A program made the translations under genes and the position numbers. From Symsagittifera roscoffensis (taxonomy: Eukaryota > Xenacoelomorpha > Acoela > Convolutidae), in the NCBI RefSeq assembly GCF_963678635.1, contig NC_087063.1, forward strand, positions 76,717,617 through 76,781,616: 64,000 nucleotides of DNA, read 5' to 3'. Positions 10,955 through 21,523 of this stretch are shown here, piece after piece. Numbering within the stretch: position 1 is the first letter of the stretch; every line of letters starts with the position of its first letter. The notes below the pieces were generated by a model, which was given only the letters and a program-made list of their open reading frames with translations, was not told the DNA's origin and did no database searches.

Positions 10955-11960
10955 AAACTAACTTACAATTCTGATATTTTGGTTTCAATGAATAGAACGC
11001 AGTTGAAAAGCTCCCTTCGAAAAGCGGTTATGCTCAAGTTTTTTTGCACATAAAATTATGGCCCTCGGAATAGTCAAGTTTTTTTTGACCGTTTTCTAGA
11101 TCTTTTTCAAATTTTTCTCAAAAACTAACCTCACAAATCTTAGCTTGTGGGTTCAATGAAGATAAAGGGTAGTGGGAAGCTCCCTTGCATTAGCGGTGCC
11201 ACTCACAATTTTTTACACAAAATTTATCGTCCTAGGAAAAGTCAATTTTTTTGGGCTTTTTTTGAAGTTTGTTCAAAAACCAAAAAGACCCTTCCATATC
11301 TGATATTTTGGATTCAATCTAAAGAACGGGTCGTGGGAAGCTCCTTGCATATGCGTTTACGCCCAAATTTTTCAAAATTTTAATGGCATTCGAAAAGTCG
11401 AACTTTATTTTTCAACCGTTTTGTTTTTGAAACTTTTGTTTTTTCTCGAGAACTACCGGGCCAAACCGAGGTTTTGGGTTCAATCTAACTTAATAACTAA
11501 CAGACTGGGTGAATCTCTACTACATAACGGCTAAGCCGAATTTTTCAAAACAAAAAGTTCTCTGATTTGTTGACCGTTTTTTTAAGTCTTTTCTCGATAA
11601 CTATTATGCCAAAATTGATATCATAAGTTAAATCGACCAGACTGGTTGTTAGCAGCTTAACTTTATAATTTGTTACGCCCAGTTTTTTCTAAAATGTTAT
11701 GGCCTTTAATCAAGTAAAAGTTTTGAAAGTTGGACTGTTTTTTTTGGTAGTCTATTTTGCTCGACTCGAAAAATATTTGCCAATTCTCAGGTTAAGTGTT
11801 CAATCGAGAAACACGATTTTGGGAATCTTCTCTGCTTTAACCCTTTTAACCGCGACCTGCTTTTAGCAGAAAAGTTTACTAATCTTTGAATTTTGACTAT
11901 TTTATAGAAACTTTTGAATTTTCTTAAGAACTACTCTATCAAATCTGAGATGAAAATTTC
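10955..11960. repeat. Degenerate ~165-bp satellite, about 6 units
   Basis: A unit of about 150-170 bp recurs about six times. Each begins near a TTCAATGAA/TTCAATCTA-type anchor (about 10984, 11152, 11313, 11479, 11628 and 11799). The anchor is followed by GTGGGAAGCTCCCTTGCAT-like sequence, a CAAATTTTT run, ATGGCCTTCGAAAAGTC-like sequence and TTTGACCG. Divergence rises towards the right, so this is an old array. Frames inside it, such as 11147-11383, are not genes. Confidence 0.75.
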
Positions 11961-13235
11961 TATCGAAAGGTGCGGTTGCGCGAGTTTTTCCTGCAGCAGC
12001 GGTTACTCCTTAATGATTTGTTAGAGAAAGGCTATGTCTTTGCGAAAATTCCAAAATCTCAAAACATTTTCACTCTGCTCACTTCAGTTGAGAAACAACT
12101 AAGGTTTTCGGCAAAGTCTAATTTTTGAAATTACGCATTTCGTCCAGCATCAGTATAACAAATTCAAAAATATTAAATAATTTCCTCCAGCTTTAGCTGA
12201 GCGTTAGGTGTCCTTCATCAAGTCATACGAAAATTTTGGCTCACCTTGTTATTTCAACTTTTTATTTTTTTTCGACATGCATTTTTTATGATTGTGTTGT
12301 ATCGCACGTGGTGCGAAGCTCCGGTTTGGCCTCTGTGTAGAATATATGAATCATGTTTACAACTTGTATCTTGCGTTTCACACTTGTATGTCTTTTTTTT
12401 CTCAAGAGGTATGCTAGACTCCGCCGGTTTTTCTCGCTACTAAGCGGTGGTGTTTTGTCACAATTTTTCGGCATAAGTGTTCCGCAAAAACGTACGCATT
12501 AACTTTGCTTCAATGATTTTAAGTTATGGTGTGTTTATTTTTAATTTTTATTTTGCTCTGACCACTAAAACGGAATCTTGTCGTCCGGTGTGTTAGTTGT
12601 TCTTTTTTGTTTTCGCAAGTTCAGATCCGCAAATTATCTTCGTTTCGGGTCGAGTGACATATTCTTTTAAACCCATTACAGTCGTGATTTGAAGTCCGCC
12701 TTTAATTTTTAGACGTATTGTCAAATTTCAAAAAAATGAGCTATCAGGGTTATTAGAGGAAACTAAGCCGTAGTTTTACTCAAGTAGACTTAATATTTGA
12801 AATATTGGAGATAAGTGTAATATGTCTAAATTTTCATGATTTTTTGTTCTTTTTTCAAAGAAACCCGTTCTCGAATATGCCTAGTTTATTTTAATTATCG
12901 AACCTGCCGTAGTTCTAGTCTTTCGTGCAGATCCTCTCATCACACTGCGGATAAGAAAGCATATGATAAAATCTATATATTTTTGTTCTAGGAACTCAGT
13001 GGTACTAGCACAGCAACCGGCTACTCTTGTTTCCTCTAGGATTTGTCTCTATTCTCTTCGTTTTTAATTAATATATCAGAAATGTTTTCTCAAATTTTTG
13101 TCTTACGGGTTCTAATTAATTTCATGGAGACGAATTTTCTCACTAAAGCAAGTGACACTTTTTTAGTTCTTGTTTTTTAAGTCTTGTTCTTTAACGGATC
13201 AGAAATATAATTCATGTATTGAGTTGTGATTCTCT
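11961..13235. other. Intergenic with dispersed repeats
   Basis: No gene. It holds a copy of the dispersed hairpin motif H at 12298-12341 (ATCGC, GTGGTGCGAAGCTCCG, GCCTCTGTGT). It also holds a copy of repeat family C at about 12590-13080, ending in CACAGCAACCGGCTACTC. Confidence 0.55.
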
Positions 13236-13951
13236 GCAGTAAAACGTCAGAGTAAGGTAGCCTTCAGTACTGGTAATTTTAGTACTGATAAGAGAGTAAC
13301 CGACTAGTTAAAGAGTTCAGTTCTCAGACAGGGAAATCATGAAAACAGAAAACGGCACTAAAGTAGGAGTGTTCTTCAGTTCAACTCTCAGTGACCTGTT
13401 TGCCGCAAACGAGAGTGTCATCAAAGAAGGCAACTAGGTGGCCATGCAAGTAGATATAGGTGCTTAAAAAACGGTGCTTTTGTCAGGTTTCAAGAAGGGA
13501 AAACCCACTCTAGTTGCGACCGCTCGGAACCTAGAAGCATGCGTTGGATACAAACACTACTTCAAGTGAACACCGATGCTGTGATCCGTCATGGAGCGGT
13601 CGACTCATCACAAATCTACCGCCGTCAGTTGTTCAATCAACCGAAGATGCGATACATGGTTTATCAGGAACATTGCCGTTAGTCGACTAATAAAAGCTGA
13701 AGCCCGAGTTTGAATCTTTTTCTGCAAAGCACTCAAGAAATCAAACGTACGCGACATGGTTTAACAGCGTGTAGTTGAACCATCGCAACTGGGATGGAAG
13801 CGATATCAATACAACCCCAGTCCCGATAAAAATAACGATGACTTGAGACTCTGTGCCGAATACAAACTTCGCCTCAATGGCAAGATGATGAACGAAACTT
13901 GGTCTGGCGAGACGATCTTCAAAACGAGCTTTTCGATCGGTACTTGTAACA
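13236..13951 (+). pseudogene. Exon-like, GC-richer coding remnant of unknown identity
   Basis: This block stands out from its AT-rich surroundings by base composition. It is bounded by a good acceptor (ATTCTCTGCAG, ending 13235) and a donor (AACAAG|GTAAAC at 13951/13952). Long readable stretches exist but are broken by stops and frame changes. One, around 13330-13560, includes GVFFSSTLSDLFAANESVIK. Another, around 13775-13951, includes LRLCAEYKLRLNGKMMNETW and runs open to the donor. I do not recognise the protein. Copies of repeat family C lie on both sides, so it may be a host-gene fragment or a captured or dead element gene. Confidence 0.4.
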
Positions 13952-13959
13952 AGGTAAAC

Positions 13960-14490
13960 GGCTGGGAGGAACTTTGTATTCGGGTGCGTTGTTTTTCTTT
14001 GTTTTTCACTTAAAATCAGCTACCACAAATAATCATCGGAGAGAGTTGAGTGATCCATCATATTAAAGCCCTTACAGTCGTGATTCGAACGACCCCAAAA
14101 GTTTCCAAGCACTTTTTTCCAGTGTCGAGAACAACCGGTTATGTATCTTAATTCGAGCGAATAAAGCAATCAAGCAGGCTAACAATAGCTTATTTTAATG
14201 GCTTAAAAGCTTACAGTAGCTTAATTTAAAACGTAAAAATTGAAGTTTTACTAGAGTAGCGTTAGTTTTTTTGAGATTTTCAGCGCCTTTTTACATCACG
14301 GCGAAAATAACATTAATTTGAAGAAAAAATCTCGTGTTTTTTTAAAGACTATGGTCGGAAAATTGTACTACTTGCACAGTAACCGGTTATACTTGTTATA
14401 TCTCGGATTTTGTGTGTGAAACATCTGAGGTTTTGGTGTCAAGATTTCATCTTATGGATTGGGTCATTTTAAACTAGTTGTTTATGTCAA
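13960..14490. repeat. Dispersed repeat family C, copy 3
   Basis: Shares with copy 1 the blocks GGGAGGAACTTTG, CACAAATAATCATC, TTACAGTCGTGATTCGAA, CGAGCGAATAAAGCAA and CACAGTAACCGG in the same order. No coding capacity is seen. Confidence 0.5.
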
Positions 14491-15780
14491 ATATTCATGA
14501 GGTTTTCAGTTAAGGTTACGTTTTTCTGGCTAAAGTGATGAAGGAAGTTTTTTTTATTTTTGTGTAATTGTTCAAAAAAGTTATCGCATTTGATTTAAAA
14601 TGTTATATTTTCAGTTTTCTTTGTTTCGTTGAATTATTGTTTTATGCTTGCGGCTTTTTTTTCAGAAAAAAAAGAAAGTGTCTTCATTAATTTGTACCAA
14701 AAATAGTTTTTTTACTTTTTTTTTGGCAGAAGCCTATATTTGTTCTTGGATGAAGATTTCATCAAATGTGACTTTCAAAGAAATAAAGAGTCCTCGTTTT
14801 TGTATTTTTTGTTCCAAATAAATTGAATATTGTGCCGATCGCATTATAAATTTTAAATTATAAATTACAAATAAATTTTCTATCGATCGCATTGAGCTTT
14901 TTTTGTTCATTTTGTCTGAGTAAATTTAAAGGTTAATGCTTTTCGTATAAATATGAACTAAAAGCAATGCTCCTTTAGCAAAGAATTGGTGTTCAAATTA
15001 GTCAACATTTTGTTCAGCTTTTATTGGCTGGGTGTCATAGCCGGTTGTCATGAGGGGTTTATTGTATGAACTAACTCGTGATGATGTTTTCTTTACTTGA
15101 CTCATGATGGAACAATGTAGTTTTCAATCTGAAAAGATCGTACGTTTTCTGTATTTACTCATATTTTGTCCAGGTAAAGGAAATGAGTTTGGTATGTGAA
15201 TTCATGTGTCATCTGTTCTATCCATCTTTTAAATTCGTAACCCCCGTCTTCATCGCTGCTGCTTAGACTAATTGATTGTCATAGGCATCGTAATGTGAAT
15301 AAATGGATATGCAAATCGTATATGTTCAAATTAGCTCGTATTTTCTGAATTACTGCGGATCCACTGCTGAACTTACCATTTAAAAATAAATCAAAGACAG
15401 CTGATGACAATGCGGTGCAAGTGTGGATCTTTTATGTGTAACCCAGTAGGTACTATTTGCGCTGAACTTCCGCGTCGTTGGATACTTATGAGAAAATTGT
15501 GTTTTTTGGTACTTTTTTGTCGTAAAAGATTGAGAAAATTGTATTTTTTGGTACTTTTTATGTCGTGAAAGATTTAGAAAATTGTATTTGTGGTAAAGTG
15601 TTTTCCGTTCTTTTAATTCAAGTTATGTTGAGACAATTCATCCACAAGGGAAAGGACCAATATACGAGCTGTTCAGTTCTTCACAGAGAACCGCTTGTGC
15701 CCCTGTTTAAGATCTACATGCTATTTTTTAGGCTTTTTTTCTGGGGTGGGTAGTGTTTCTTAACCCTGAAGCGATGAGCA
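14491..15780. other. Intergenic, AT-rich
   Basis: No gene recognised. The only structure seen is a short tandem repeat at about 15490-15595: two full units and a partial of about 44 bp with the core GAGAAAATTGT, TTTTTTGGTACTTTTT, GTCGT, AAAGATT. Confidence 0.55.
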
Positions 15781-15784
15781 CGGA

Positions 15785-15852
15785 TCATGTTGGGCCTCGA
15801 ACATCCGACCTTTCGATTGAGCGGCGGGTATTTCACCACAGTTCCTCTAAGT
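15785..15852 (-). repeat. tRNA-like / SINE head
   Basis: On the minus strand, CTGTGGTGAAATACC (box-A-like), CGCTCAATCGAAAGGTCGG and ATGTTCGAGGCCC (box-B-like) occur in tRNA order and spacing. The sequence does not fold as a complete tRNA, so it is a tRNA-derived repeat or tRNA pseudogene. Confidence 0.3.
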
Positions 15853-16259
15853 TTTTGAAGAAAATACAGCCTTTTTGATTTAAGGGAAAAACGTATCGCG
15901 TTCGGTTGATTGGATGTCATATTCCTAAGAAGAGATCCCTTTTCCAACTCCGCTACAGATAGGGAACTTTTCTTATTCAAATTGACTGCGTCCGTTGGAC
16001 CCGGGTTGTGATGTTGTAGGCAATTCTTGGAAATCTTGATTGAATTGAATTGAATTAAATTAATGCCTAGTGATTTCAAGGCGTTTGCGCCTTTTTGGTC
16101 CTTGTTTGATTGGCTCGGTATTTCAAGATTCCGTGGATGATAGCGAAGAACTAATAGTTGAATCATATCGAATGCTGTCAAAACAGGATGATATATCTCG
16201 ATTTTGATACCATGATTGATCATTGGTAGTTTTCAATCTGATTTTGACAGCAAAGTTAG
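15853..16259. other. Intergenic
   Basis: No gene. A short (TTGAA)n-type run lies near 16040-16062. The open minus-strand frame at 15714-16223 overlaps the tRNA-like repeat and has no protein signature. Confidence 0.5.
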
Positions 16260-16465
16260 CGGCTCTTTTTCCTTTTCCACCTCACCTCGCCTAAGAGTCA
16301 ATTTCATGGTGTAACGAGTGGTTTTACGAGGTTGAGTATGAAGACCAAATATGTGTTGTCGTGGCCTTATTAGTCTGTATGTAAATTTTCATAGCAATCG
16401 GACAATGTAGTCAACAAATTTACATGTAAAAATTTGCAGGTGGGGGGGGGGAAGGAAAAGAGCCG
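16260..16465. mobile_element. Short inverted-repeat element (MITE), family G, copy 1
   Basis: Ends are inverted: CGGCTCTTTTTCC on the left and GGAAAAGAGCCG on the right, with a C-rich/G-run pair just inside. Related copies lie at 17317-17545 and 24310-24516. Copies 1 and 3 share internal sequence (GAGTATGAAGACCAAATATG against GAGTATGAAGGACAAATATG). No clear target duplication and no coding sequence. Confidence 0.55.
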
Positions 16466-16599
16466 ATTTTTGCCGCCGGGAGACCTCATCAGTCAGTCAA
16501 TTTTGTATTTTTTGTTCTCAATATCCGATATGCAATGTTACAAAAAGGTCCGCTCAAATCATGAAATTTTAAATAAATATCGAAAGCGATGTTAAAATT

Positions 16600-16672
16600 T
16601 GATGCCACCCAGGCTCGAACTGGGGACCTTCTGCGTGTTAGGCAGATGTGATAACCACTACACCATGGCACC
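16600..16672 (-). tRNA. tRNA-Val (AAC)
   Basis: The minus strand encodes a complete 73-nt cloverleaf. The acceptor stem GGTGCCA pairs with TGGCATC, followed by discriminator A. The D arm contains TGGTGTAGTGGTTATCAC (box A). The anticodon stem TCTGC/GCAGA carries the loop CTAACAC with anticodon AAC. The T arm is CCCAG TTCGAGC CTGGG (box B). No intron. A TTTT terminator follows 2 bp past the 3' end (16594-16597). It closely matches animal tRNA-Val(AAC). The minus-strand open frame over it is not a gene. Confidence 0.93.
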
Positions 16673-16751
16673 TTGGTAACATTCTAATTGCTGTGTTTGT
16701 ATTTCAAATATACTGGCTGCTTAAATGCATGAACTAATACATAATTGCTGA

Positions 16752-17208
16752 GGGTGCCGGACATCAAGCCGACGGGACTTCAAGCCGAATTGTAAAATTA
16801 GGGACTTCAAGCCGAATAATTCCTTATAAAGTCGTGAAATATGAACAATTTGAAAACTTTTTTGAACAATTTCTGAATTTCATTATCTTTCTTCACTAGT
16901 TATTGGCGTTTGCATATAATTTAAGCCTCCAAATGATGTCCCGGAAAGTTGAAAAGTAAAAAATGGTTGAAGGCATTTTTCATGTTTATAATTTATGCAT
17001 TTCAAAAACCGGCAGATGTTATTAACGGATGCGAATCACAAGTGGTGCATTGTCATGAATAACGCTTACTATGGACTAAACTTGCCAAAATTTTAGAAAA
17101 GCAACATTTTGCAGATGATAAAATAGCGTTTTGGGGTGCTTGTAAAGTTTTAATTTCGGCTTGAAGTCCCTTCGGCTTGAAGTCCCGTCGGCTTGTTGTC
17201 CTAGACCC
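16752..17208. mobile_element. Mutator-type MITE with 9-bp target duplication
   Basis: A 457-bp element flanked by perfect 9-bp direct repeats AATTGCTGA (16743-16751 and 17209-17217). The left end begins GGGTGCCGGACATCAAGCCG. The right end, read inward, begins GGGTCTAGGACAACAAGCCG. Both then continue ACGGGACTTCAAGCCGAA plus a second GGGACTTCAAGCCGAA subunit. A 9-bp duplication and GGG-starting inverted repeats are typical of Mutator-like elements. The same terminal sequence lies beside broken MULE transposase at 32984, 37450 and 40340. There is no coding sequence inside. Confidence 0.88.
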
Positions 17209-17316
17209 AATTGCTGATTGGAAATGCACTATTGTGAAATGGCTAACATAAACCAGTCATGGTGGCCGGTCGTAGGTGCCAATTTTTTCCGAGATATGCG
17301 GATACTCTGGGTTGGA

Positions 17317-17545
17317 GGCTCTTTTCCACCCCCACATTTGAAATTCAGTTTTGACAAATTAATTTTAACCTTTTCATAATCTGGTGAAAATTTGCTTGGT
17401 GAACAACTTGTTCTTCACATCTTCATACCTCACCACATCGTAGCATCACGCATTTCAGCCATATTAACACGTAGACGAGCAAGTAAGAAAATGGAAAAAT
17501 TGAAATGTTTGTGTGGGGGGGGGGGGGGGTCTGTGGAAAAGAGCC
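17317..17545. mobile_element. MITE family G, copy 2
   Basis: The left end GGCTCTTTTCCACCCCC mirrors the right end GTGGAAAAGAGCC, separated by about 200 bp, with a long G run (about 17516-17530) near the right end. No target duplication is obvious. Confidence 0.6.
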
Positions 17546-17782
17546 AGCATCAAGAAATATGCTCGCTTCAACTTGTTTTACGGTTTAACAAACCTAATTG
17601 AATTAACTCATTAAAATTCAATGTATGCGGTTTTTTATTTCCCCCCTTAAAATGGCGAGGGGGATGTTTTCTTAAGCGACTTAGTTATTTTCAAGGAACC
17701 ACTCTATCATAAAATTTAGTTAAACGAGAGTTGGGTCAATTTGGGCCATATAACAGTAAAGACTCCGAGACTGCAAGTTAGG

Positions 17783-18675
17783 CAGGGGCTCCGTAAAAAT
17801 AATGGTAGTGGAATAATTTTTGATAAATAATTTATTTCGACTAATTTAAAATAAAAATTATGTATTTTTCGAGAACTTTTAGGGAAATTATTTATTTCTC
17901 GCGTATGGAATATTACAATAATTCCAGAAATTATTTTATCTAAGGTTCACTGCGAACAACGCGTCACATCATTACGTCATTCATTACGTCAACCAAATGC
18001 AAGCTGCTGCGAAAATCCTTCCACTTTACTTTCTCGCAGTCGGATATCAGAGATCTGTTTGACGCCCTCATCGAAGAATTCCCTGCTATGAAGACTCACC
18101 TCGCGAAAAACGCTGTTATAGTAGCGAATCGATGTTTTGAAGATGCGGTTGTCAAATGTATTGAAAACAAGTTCCAAGAACTTACCGAAGACGAGAAGAA
18201 CGCACTAAAGGCGTTTGAGAAGCAAGTTATTGAGGGGAACAATTCAACCGGGAGCAATTTTGCCAAAGGACTGCTGCAAGCGAAACGGCTGAAAACCGGG
18301 GACAGCGGTTATGTTTCCTTGCAATGGGTACCCGGAACATCAAATGTCTGTGAGCGGCTTTTCAGTCGGGCGAAACTCAACATTGGGTATTTGCGCCACA
18401 ATATGAGTCCAATGCACGTTGAGGCAGAGCTGTTCCTCTGCGTCAACAAAGAATACTGGGACGCTGAACTCATATCCAAAATTCTGTGAGAAACTCACAT
18501 TATTCCACTGTGCCATTTTATTTTTTTTCATTTTGGAATAATTTAATTATGGCCATTATTTTTTTTTTTTGAAATAAAAATTATTTATTAGGGATTTATT
18601 AGGGATTCCAAAAAGTTACGGAAATAATTTAGGGGCTAGTAGCCATATAATGAAATAAATTTTACGGAGCCCCTG
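17783..18675 (+). mobile_element. Internally deleted hAT transposon
   Basis: An 893-bp element with inverted ends CAGGGGCTCCGTAAAA on the left and TTTTACGGAGCCCCTG on the right. It is flanked by perfect 8-bp direct repeats AAGTTAGG (17775-17782 and 18676-18683), the hAT hallmark. It still carries the C-terminal part of the transposase (about 17995-18489) but not the zinc-finger or catalytic N-terminal parts. It is therefore a deletion derivative of an autonomous element. Confidence 0.93.
17995..18489 (+). pseudogene. hAT transposase C-terminal fragment (dimerisation domain)
   Basis: Open from about 17995 to the TGA at 18487-18489, with the first ATG at 18088 (133 codons). The last third is the hAT family dimerisation domain: LQWVPGTSNVCERLFSRAK, then MSPMHVEAELFLCVNKEYW, matching the family pattern of a small-residue turn, ER.FS, and a final helix with LFL.N...W. 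The catalytic D/D/E region is missing, so it cannot transpose itself. Without a stop, it might still produce a dimerising, potentially inhibitory peptide, but no promoter was identified. Confidence 0.85.
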
Positions 18676-18683
18676 AAGTTAGG

Positions 18684-19199
18684 GTCGCACGCAGGGTCTT
18701 TTCTGTTTTACGCCCCAAATTATCAAACTGTTAATTGAGCTTCTGTTTTTATGGAAAACGCTGAGAATTTTTTCGCTGGTATGATGACCGCTCGACTAGC
18801 ATAAAGCTCGACTAGCTAAAAGTGTAAAAACATGAAAAAGTATCGAACTAGCATAATTTTTATAACTTTATTTCTCAGAAACACAAAGCAACGAGAATAA
18901 GCCGTTCAATTCGAAACTTGCGTTTCTGAGAAATTGAAATTTGAAATTAAGCAAACACTAAGCAAATGAAAATTTGAAACCCAATTAACATAAATTGTGA
19001 TCAGTCGAGCACTTCGACCTAGTAAAGGATTTAGGGGATGGGGGAGCGGAGTTTTTTTAAAAATCTGTCTCTAATTCGCAGTTCGGGTTAAAGATCCTTT
19101 TTCATGAACAATGCCGGGCTGTCTGCGTCGATCTATTTCAGTCTCAAACGGATTATTGTCGCCTAAGGATACATTCAACCTTTTTTGACCTCTTGTCCT
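18684..19199. other. Intergenic
   Basis: AT-rich with no gene recognised. A GAGCTTCTG/ CGACTAGCATAAAGCTCGAC duplication lies near 18790-18850. Nothing else is noted. Confidence 0.5.
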
Positions 19200-20330
19200 T
19201 CCTGAGAGAATCGTGTTCTAATGCCGTATATAGTTGACTTCGGCTTCCTCGTCAATCGCCAGTATCCTGAAGTCGTCTAGGTTAACGAGGAATTCAGGAT
19301 CTGTGTTAGTATCCTGGTGTTGATTTGCGATTTTAGTATCTGTATTTGCTTGGTCGACTATGTTAGTTTGCGCTTGTGCTCTTCCTCCGCTCCTGCAATG
19401 TTTTGCAAAATTCCCTTCCGTCCACAATTGTTGCTTGACTTCTCTCTAGGTGGGCATACTAAGAGATGGCCTTTTTGATTGATTGACCGCAGTTTCGGCA
19501 CTTGGGTTTCTGATATGTTAAGAGCTGGTTCTTTTTTAATATTCGTGTTTCTGTTTAGGAAATGTGCAACTAGGGTTTCGACGTACAGCTGATGAATTTG
19601 GGGTCCCTTTTCGTGGAGGAGTTAGTAGGCTAGCACGTTTTCAGGAGTTAGAAAAGCGATACAAAGTTTTTTTTTGTATTTCTACATTTCTCATGTTGTC
19701 CCGCACTAGTGCTGCCTCTAATTCTCCCAAACTACATTTTTTTTTGCTGAATCTTGTGAGGGTTTTGTCAAATTTTTCCAGAATTTTATTGTCCTTTTGA
19801 CTTCTACTGAAAAATTTGAAACGCTTGTAAGATTTTTTCCTGTCGCGAAAGTTGTCTTGAGCAGCTGCCAAAATTATGCGAAGTTGATATCAATGATCTT
19901 TTTTCATGGTTTTGAATGCGCAAAACTTTTTCGTCCCTCTCTGCCTAACGCTAGGTAAAGCTGAGATCTCAGTTTCTTATCAATATCTCCAATTTGAGGT
20001 CTGTTGAATTTATTGATATACTCTTGCATAGGGGTGCGAGATACACAGCACTGCTAAATATCTAGAGCTAGGAAGCAAAAAGACCTTTTTTGTCGCTGCG
20101 TAGCAAGTTTTTCTCTGCAGGCTGTTCGGGGTTCAAAACATGTATAGATCCACGTTCTGGTGGTATGTTGACTTCATCTATGCTTACAGAAGCTTTTGCT
20201 ACGATTGTGAGTTGAAAATTTTCTGATTTTTTGCCAGTCATGGGGATTTCGTTAGATGAATAATTCCAAGAGAATTCCAGTCCTCGAATTTTTTGACCGC
20301 ACCATTCAAAGAATTCCATTTTAAGGTCCT
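19200..20330 (-). pseudogene. Decayed Ty3/gypsy-like gag
   Basis: Read on the minus strand from 20319 down, successive frames give a broken gag protein. The N-terminal piece is 20319-20068. Then comes KKLRSQLYLALGREGRKSF (about 19990), resembling the capsid block with a L..LG.EG+.IF pattern. A capsid helix region FKFFSRSQKDNKILEKF and LGELEAALVRDNMRNV (19871-19641) follows. Finally there is a nucleocapsid with zinc-knuckle cysteines near 19500 and NFAKHC at about 19410. At least three frame changes and internal stops separate the pieces. No protease or RT follows. The order and capsid pattern fit Ty3/gypsy; the exact clade is uncertain. Confidence 0.6.
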
Positions 20331-21517
20331 AGTACGACAACTTAGAATCAATGATCAAGATAGAGGCAGTTTCAAAAAGATACTAACTAGCTATTGTAAT
20401 TGCTAAAACTAAGATGAAAGCTAAGTTGAAAGATAAGTTGAATTATCGAAGGTTTGATCGTTAAAACAATAACTAACCAATGAGCACCGATGGTCTAAAA
20501 GGTACATCGCTTTTGACAGGTATTTTAATCAAGATGTCACAACAATTACATCACTTGTTGGTTCCGCAGCAGTACTGCAGGATGGTTTTATAGTGTAAAG
20601 ATGAATCACAGTTACTTCACAATGTGTTACTTTTCATTATGGCTAAATGAATACTTTTGGGCCGTATAACTAAGACCCGATCGTCAAATTAAGGGAATCT
20701 CTAAATTGCTGATTTTTCGGATCAAGTTACCATCCTCCCTCTTCAGATGGACTAAGTTAAGATCTTCCACAGTTAAGTTTGGATTAAATGTGGCAACGCT
20801 GTGCTGCAATTAAACGCTTGATTGCGATTGGCTAAAAATTTCATTTAAGAAGTGCAATTTAGGTCCTAAAACTGCTTTTGAGTGGATGATAATATTTTGG
20901 GTGGGTTCGTTGGCGTGACAGCGGCGATCACTTTTCTGCTGTGTAGTTATATGCTGTTTGAACACTATACAATTCGTTTAATAATTTTTGGCTCAAAATT
21001 CGACCAAACAGAAATTGAGATGAATAGTTTCTGTACAACTGGTATTGGTGTGAGACTGATTCTTAACTTTGGTACAAATCAACAAGGGCTATTCTCATGA
21101 TAGAGGGACCAAATGATAGAAAAATTTCAGCCAATCAGAATCAGTAGAAGTTCCTATTCGCTGAATGTTTTTTTTTATCAGTGAACCGAAATCAAAATTA
21201 GCAGAAAATGAAATAAAGCATGCACAGTTTTTGCGGATACAAGAATTTAGATATTTGTTTTTTCAAATTTTCTTAACCTGGTTTATGTGAAAAATTATTT
21301 TTTTTCCAATGTGTATTTGGTCGGGCAATGTTGAAAAATCATTTATATGTAATCTACTCAATTTTCAAACGTTCAGTATTAATTTTTATGGCCTGGATTT
21401 ATTTGCTTCCGCCACCCAAATAAACGTTGGTACAAATAGGACCTAACTGTTAACTTGGTCCGATTTTTTGGTTACTGTATTTTGAATTTTGTAATCAATG
21501 ATCTGAATCATTTTCAG
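20331..21517. other. Intergenic / presumed MASTL upstream region
   Basis: No gene or repeat recognised. It ends in the acceptor GAATCATTTTCAG at 21517, 6 nt before the MASTL ATG. Confidence 0.5.
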
Positions 21518-21523
21518 ACAGCG

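Noticed and set aside
15714-16223. Minus-strand 169-codon frame
   Set aside because: It covers a tRNA-like repeat and a simple repeat, and has no domain signature.
16489-16671. Minus-strand 60-codon frame
   Set aside because: It overlaps the tRNA-Val gene exactly; the tRNA explains the sequence.
21455-21523. 23-residue N-terminal extension of MASTL
   Set aside because: It lies upstream of a strong acceptor at 21517 and the family starts a few residues before the kinase domain; the extension is probably outron or intron.
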